Shown piece by piece: positions 2,443 through 5,279 of a stretch of DNA of 5,279 bases. The DNA lies in NCBI GenBank assembly GCA_040307715.1, contig JAWRJC010000124.1:1-5279 (forward strand). Direction: 5' to 3'. How positions within the stretch are numbered: position 1 is the stretch's first letter; every line of letters begins with the position of its first letter. The position numbers and the translations under genes are program-made. The notes beneath the pieces are model-generated. The model was not told the DNA's origin, did no database searches, and was given only the letters and a program-made list of their open reading frames with translations. This DNA comes from RUG13615 sp040307715. GTDB lineage: Bacteria > Bacillota > Clostridia > Peptostreptococcales > Anaerovoracaceae.

Positions 2443-5279
2443 TTACTCTTTCACGGTGATCTTGATCGCCTTCGTTCTGCCGTTCGGCGCTCTGCAGATC
2501 AGCGTGGTCGTGCCAGCCTTGTTCGCCTTGACCGTCGCATTGCCGTTGATCATGCCGCCGCTGTATACGCTGCCGTCCGGCTTTTTGACCGTCAGCATGC
2601 TCTTGCCCTGCGCATCGACATCCCACAGCGCCTGCGTCGGGTACAGACGCGGACGCTTCGTGTAGTCGGCGATCGGATATTCATAGTCAGGCTTCAGCTG
2701 GATGGTGTCGCCCACCTTCATCGTGATGCTGTCCACGCGCTTGTTGGTCTTCGCGTTCTTCACGTAGACCGTCTTCATCGCCTGGTACTTGCCGCCTGCC
2801 GGCGTCGTGATGATGCCCTTCGACCACTCTTTGTCCGCGCTGGACTTGGCGTGGATCTCAACGACGTAGTTGGCGGGCACTTTGCAGGTGTACTGATAGG
2901 TGCTGCCGCTCATCGTCTCGGTCTTCCAGCTGCCCCAGCTGCCGCCTTCGATCTTCTTCGTGCGGTACTTCACCTGCCAGTTGGCGGGATCCGTGCCGGT
3001 CGTACCGGTCCACTTGAAGACGACCTGTCCGACTTCGTGCTTGCTGGCCCAGAGGCTCTTGATGCCCGCGGGGCTGTTCTTGGCGACCAGTTCCTTGAAG
3101 TTCTCGACGATGCCCGCGACCTCATCCGTAGAGCCGGCTGCAATGATCGCCGCCTGCGCCTTGACGATCTCTTTCAGGATCGCCGCCTGACCGGCGGGGC
3201 TGTATTCGGACAGATCGACGGACCCTTCGATCTCAGCGATCACATCCTCTTTCATCTGATCGAGTTTGCTGACCTTCGTCACTTCCGCCTGCATGGCTGC
3301 AGGCATGACCGGATTTTGCGCAATGAGCTGATTGCTCTTCAGGAAGTGCAGATCCTGCCATGCATAGTCGTTGTCGGAATCATCATCCGCCGGCTCGAAG
3401 AAATCGATGTATTTCACTTCCTCTGCCGGATACGGCCCGTCGCCATAGTCCTCGTCGGTGTACGCGACGTTCATCTCAAAGGCATCCAGGTCCATCGTGC
3501 CGTACGGCGGTGTATTGTCTGCCCCCATAGCGATGAGATTATAGTTGGTGACGGTCCCCGCTACAGTTCCCTGCGCGGTCAGGATATAGTCGCCAGCTTC
3601 GAGCTGGAATGTTGCGTTGCCGTCCTCATCGGTGACAGCGCCTTCGATCGGTACGAATGCGCCGTCTTTCCAGTACCCGATCTGTGCATTCTTGATCGGT
3701 ACAAAAGCAGTCGTTTCTTCGTCGTAGCCCATGCCGAGATGGCCGGTCAGGTTGACGGAGATGTCCGTGCCTTCCTTGGCGGAGATCTCTTTTTTGTCGA
3801 ACTTGCTGTACCAGTCGCCGTATGTCGCATCGTCCTTGAGGAGTGCCGCGTACAGCGCGTCACCCTCCGCAACGGTATCGACCGTAGCGCCGTTGCTGAG
3901 CCCTGTGTCGTTGACGAAGTACAGGACGCTCTGGGTGGAAACGCCCCACAGTTTGTTCGTGAACGCCGCCCCCTGGCTGTACCCTGCAGCGGCTCCGCCG
4001 TCGAAGTACGCGTCATGTGCCGCGACGAGCGCTTCGTCGATCGTCTTGTAACCGTCTTCGTCAATGTCCGTGACCGTGACGGTCTTTTCGACCATCGCGC
4101 TGCCGTCCTTGGCTTCCGCGAACGCGCCCTTGTTGTCGATCGTCACGGTGATGTCGACCGGATCGGACAGCTGCGGCAGTTTGTCCGCCGACGGGATCGC
4201 GAGATAGTACTGCTCGCTGGTCGTCGTGGTCTTATCTTCCTTCACCACCGCTGCCGGCCATGCTTTGCCGCAGTAGCTGGCATCCAGTTCGAAGTCATAA
4301 ATACCGTCGCTGTTGAGGCTGATATAGTTGTCCTCATCCCAGGTCCCGGGGAGGCGGATGTCTCCGCCGAGATAGAATCCCGGGTAGACCCTGTTGTTCT
4401 TCGGTTTGAACTTGATCCTTACCTTACTGCCGTCTTTGGAGAGTACGAAGATCGGCTTCGGGCTGCTCTGTACCTTGTACATCCCGAGCTCGGACTGAAG
4501 ATCCGCTTTGACAAAATGGGTCTCCTCACCGGAGTAAGCAAGCTCGCTCACCGGCTCGACGACAGACACCTTGCAGTATGGTGCCATGGTCGGGCAGTCG
4601 ATCGCTTCGCCGGTCCAGGACGTTCCGGGCACGGTGCCCTGCGCGGTGATGATGTAATCGCCTTTCTCGTCGATCTTGAAAGTCGCTTTGCCGTCCGCAT
4701 CCGTGACCGCGCCGTCGATCGCCTCGAATGCGCCGTCCTTCCAGATGCCGACCTGCACGTCTTTCAGCGGCACCCATGTTTTTTCCTCATCGGTGTCTGC
4801 CATGCCGAGACGTCCGCTCAGTGTCAGGGAGATCTCCTCGCCTGCCTCGGCATATACGACGCCTGTCTTATCAAATTTTGTCTGCCAGTCGGCATAGTTC
4901 ACATCGTCCGCATTGACCGAAGCGTACAGAACATCGCCGGCTGCCACTTCATCGTCCATGACACCGGTCGCAAGACCGTCGCCGTTGGTGTAGAACAGCG
5001 TATTCGTGGTCTCCGTTCCCCAGAGCTTTGTCACGGACAGCCCGTATCCATACGGATCGCCTGTTGCATAGCCCGCTTCCGCGCCGCCTTCGAAGTACGC
5101 GTCATGCGCGGCGACGAGCGCTTCGTCAAAGGTCAGATGGCCGTCTTCATCGATATCGGCAACCGTGACCGTTTTTTCAAGCATCGCGCTGCCGTCTTTG
5201 GCCTGCGCCAGCACGCCTTTGTTATTCACCGTCATGGTGACGTCTGCCGAGGCCGCTGCATGCGACAGTTTGTCCGCCG
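2443..5279 (-). CDS. Large modular surface protein with tandem DUF4430-like/EF-hand/Ig-like units, 5'-partial
   Basis: The reading frame is open to the right edge, so the true start lies outside. The Met codon at 5235 is internal, because the codons before it align with the second repeat. 944 residues are visible, numbered here from the codon at 5277. Order: DUF4430-like core 13-124 with EF-hand loop 41-52; Ig/CnaB-like domain 139-241; unrecognised beta-rich domain 242-375; second DUF4430-like core 376-483 with EF-hand loop 404-415; second Ig-like domain 496-604; acidic Asp/Tyr-rich linker about 605-639; alpha-helical bundle about 657-736; FN3-like domain about 737-829; terminal Ig (Big_2-like) domain about 833-944. 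It ends in a TAA stop with no LPXTG motif, hydrophobic tail or charged anchor, so any anchoring signal must be N-terminal. Such mosaics are typical of exported Gram-positive proteins, and adhesion or ligand binding is inferred. It is the first visible gene of the cluster, 22 nt upstream of the next. The gene is certain; its function is unknown. Confidence 0.93.
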   Translation of the reverse strand, partial: ADKLSHAAASADVTMTVNNKGVLAQAKDGSAMLEKTVTVADIDEDGHLTFDEALVAAHDAYFEGGAEAGYATGDPYGYGLSVTKLWGTETTNTLFYTNGDGLATGVMDDEVAAGDVLYASVNADDVNYADWQTKFDKTGVVYAEAGEEISLTLSGRLGMADTDEEKTWVPLKDVQVGIWKDGAFEAIDGAVTDADGKATFKIDEKGDYIITAQGTVPGTSWTGEAIDCPTMAPYCKVSVVEPVSELAYSGEETHFVKADLQSELGMYKVQSSPKPIFVLSKDGSKVRIKFKPKNNRVYPGFYLGGDIRLPGTWDEDNYISLNSDGIYDFELDASYCGKAWPAAVVKEDKTTTTSEQYYLAIPSADKLPQLSDPVDITVTIDNKGAFAEAKDGSAMVEKTVTVTDIDEDGYKTIDEALVAAHDAYFDGGAAAGYSQGAAFTNKLWGVSTQSVLYFVNDTGLSNGATVDTVAEGDALYAALLKDDATYGDWYSKFDKKEISAKEGTDISVNLTGHLGMGYDEETTAFVPIKNAQIGYWKDGAFVPIEGAVTDEDGNATFQLEAGDYILTAQGTVAGTVTNYNLIAMGADNTPPYGTMDLDAFEMNVAYTDEDYGDGPYPAEEVKYIDFFEPADDDSDNDYAWQDLHFLKSNQLIAQNPVMPAAMQAEVTKVSKLDQMKEDVIAEIEGSVDLSEYSPAGQAAILKEIVKAQAAIIAAGSTDEVAGIVENFKELVAKNSPAGIKSLWASKHEVGQVVFKWTGTTGTDPANWQVKYRTKKIEGGSWGSWKTETMSGSTYQYTCKVPANYVVEIHAKSSADKEWSKGIITTPAGGKYQAMKTVYVKNAKTNKRVDSITMKVGDTIQLKPDYEYPIADYTKRPRLYPTQALWDVDAQGKSMLTVKKPDGSVYSGGMINGNATVKANKAGTTTLICRAPNGRTKAIKITVKE
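2446..2781 (-). other. C-terminal Ig-like (Big_2-type) domain
   Basis: It opens with YVKNAKTNKRVDSITMKVGDTIQL, matching the start of Big_2/bacterial Ig-like domains, in which 'v.l..g.t.qL' is followed by an extended loop. It ends with INGNATVKANKAGTTTLICRAPNGRTKAIKITVKE, a typical 'a..Gtatitv.a..g..a...itV' finish. The insert containing TKRPRLYPTQALWDVDAQGKSM replaces the usual 'W.S.d..vatV' segment. It is the last domain and ends at the stop codon. Confidence 0.65.
2791..3069 (-). other. Fibronectin type III-like domain
   Basis: The stretch has FN3-like spacing: a first strand with KSLWASKHEVGQVVFKW, an NWQVKYRTKK strand, a GSWGSWKTE loop, a TYQYTCKVPANYVVEIHAKS pair of strands and a final WSKGIITTP ending. 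FN3 modules are common spacers or binding modules in exported bacterial proteins. The fold call rests on these visible motifs. Confidence 0.6.
3070..3309 (-). other. Alpha-helical bundle region of the large surface protein
   Basis: About 80 residues rich in Ala, Glu, Lys, Ile and Val, with helix-forming segments such as KLDQMKEDVIAEIE, AGQAAILKEIVKAQAAIIAA and TDEVAGIVENFKELVAKN separated by short turns. This pattern matches the three-helix FIVAR-like spacer modules of Gram-positive surface proteins, where such bundles act as stalks. The assignment is from pattern only. Confidence 0.5.
3466..4152 (-). repeat. Repeat unit B: DUF4430-like core plus Ig-like domain
   Basis: Second copy, exactly 363 codons after copy A through the EF-hand region. 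The core (3829-4152) keeps KDGSAM, the acidic loop, the DEALVAAHDAYF helix, an LYFVND strand and an EGDALYA segment. It is four residues shorter than A after the AGY motif. The Ig-like part (3466-3792) keeps YWKDGAF, VTDEDGNATF and GDYILTAQGT. It then diverges: A has a short CPTMAPYCKVSV ending, while B has a longer ending rich in Asp and Met before the acidic linker. Confidence 0.9.
4033..4068 (-). other. EF-hand-type calcium-binding loop, copy B
   Basis: The loop DIDEDGYKTIDE keeps the ligand residues at positions 1, 3, 5 and 12 and Gly at 6. Position 8 is Lys instead of the usual Ile, Leu or Val, a mild departure from consensus. The same ALVAAHDAYF helix follows. Confidence 0.7.
4153..4554 (-). 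other. Unrecognised beta-rich domain between repeat units
   Basis: About 134 residues separate the Ig-like part of unit A from the core of unit B. The segment alternates charged and hydrophobic residues, as in beta strands (FVLSKDGSKVRIKFKP). It has an aromatic/Gly-rich centre (VYPGFYLGG, RLPGTWDEDNYISL) and ends in YYLAIPSADKLP. I do not recognise the family. Its last residues (ADKL) recur at the right edge of the window in the same repeat register, so this domain is probably the leading part of the repeat unit, with another copy upstream of the window. Confidence 0.55.
4555..5241 (-). repeat. Repeat unit A: DUF4430-like core plus Ig-like domain
   Basis: First copy of the protein-level tandem repeat in the large surface protein. 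The core (4906-5241) starts with a short beta segment and a KDGSAM motif, then an EF-hand-type loop and a helix (DEALVAAHDAYF). A strand with LFYTNG and an AGD turn followed by LYAS close the core. The Ig/CnaB-like part (4555-4863) has the pattern VTDADGKATF followed by GDYIITAQGT, usual in beta-sandwich domains of surface proteins. In the 44-residue stretch from KDGSAM to AGY, 37 residues are identical to copy B. The repeat register continues rightward past 5241 to the window edge. Confidence 0.9.
5122..5157 (-). other. EF-hand-type calcium-binding loop, copy A
   Basis: The encoded 12-residue loop DIDEDGHLTFDE fits the EF-hand consensus: Asp at positions 1, 3 and 5, Gly at 6, a hydrophobic Leu at 8 and Glu at 12. 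A predicted helix (ALVAAHDAYF) follows directly, as after an EF-hand loop. Calcium binding is inferred from the motif. A single loop like this is reminiscent of dockerin-type calcium loops, but no paired second loop is seen in the same domain. Confidence 0.75.

Noticed and set aside
4153..4554. Possible NEAT-like haem-binding domain
   Set aside because: The beta-rich pattern and Tyr content recall NEAT domains, but I cannot find the paired YxxxY haem motif, so the assignment is not supported.
5233..5235. ATG at 5235 as the start of the large surface protein
   Set aside because: The frame stays open to the window edge, and the 14 codons before it align without gaps with the second repeat, so this Met is internal. 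The protein also shows no signal peptide there.

Overview
The window is almost entirely coding and reads only on the minus strand. It holds three genes in one tight, co-directional cluster, transcribed from the right edge to the left. Both ends are cut: the first gene lacks its N-terminus and the third lacks its C-terminus. The DNA is GC-rich, the genes have purine-rich Shine-Dalgarno sites, and the proteins are exported or surface-type (DUF4430, FecR-like, Ig-like and FN3-like domains). This suggests a GC-rich gut-type Gram-positive bacterium, probably Clostridia (Bacillota); Coriobacteriia is an alternative. No marker gene settles the taxon, and that assignment is inference.

Layout in transcription order. 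(1) 5279-2443: the C-terminal 944 residues of a large modular surface protein. It has a tandem repeat with a 363-residue period, in which each unit carries a DUF4430-like core with an EF-hand-type calcium loop followed by an Ig/CnaB-like beta domain. A helical bundle, an FN3-like domain and a terminal Ig-like domain follow. (2) 2420-1110: a 436-residue membrane-anchored protein with a FecR-like beta domain, a helical stretch, a Gly/Ser linker and a clear C-terminal DUF4430 (transcobalamin C-terminal-like) domain. (3) 1125-1: a secreted alpha/alpha-barrel protein of the prenyltransferase/squalene-cyclase-repeat superfamily, resembling the alpha domain of transcobalamin and intrinsic factor, with an acidic Pro/Gly/Ser tail that runs off the window. 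The gap between genes 1 and 2 is 22 nt. Genes 2 and 3 overlap by 16 nt. Neither junction has room for a promoter or terminator, so this looks like one operon.

The main idea is that animal cobalamin carriers such as intrinsic factor consist of an alpha6/alpha6 barrel plus a small beta domain that clamp the ligand between them. Here the two halves are encoded by adjacent, overlapping genes, and the large protein carries two further, diverged DUF4430-like cores with calcium-binding-type loops. The working hypothesis is an extracellular ligand-capture system (cobalamin-like or another small molecule), with a membrane-tethered beta-domain protein, a secreted alpha-barrel partner and a big surface scaffold. 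The ligand, the partnership and the transporter, if any, are not shown in the window.
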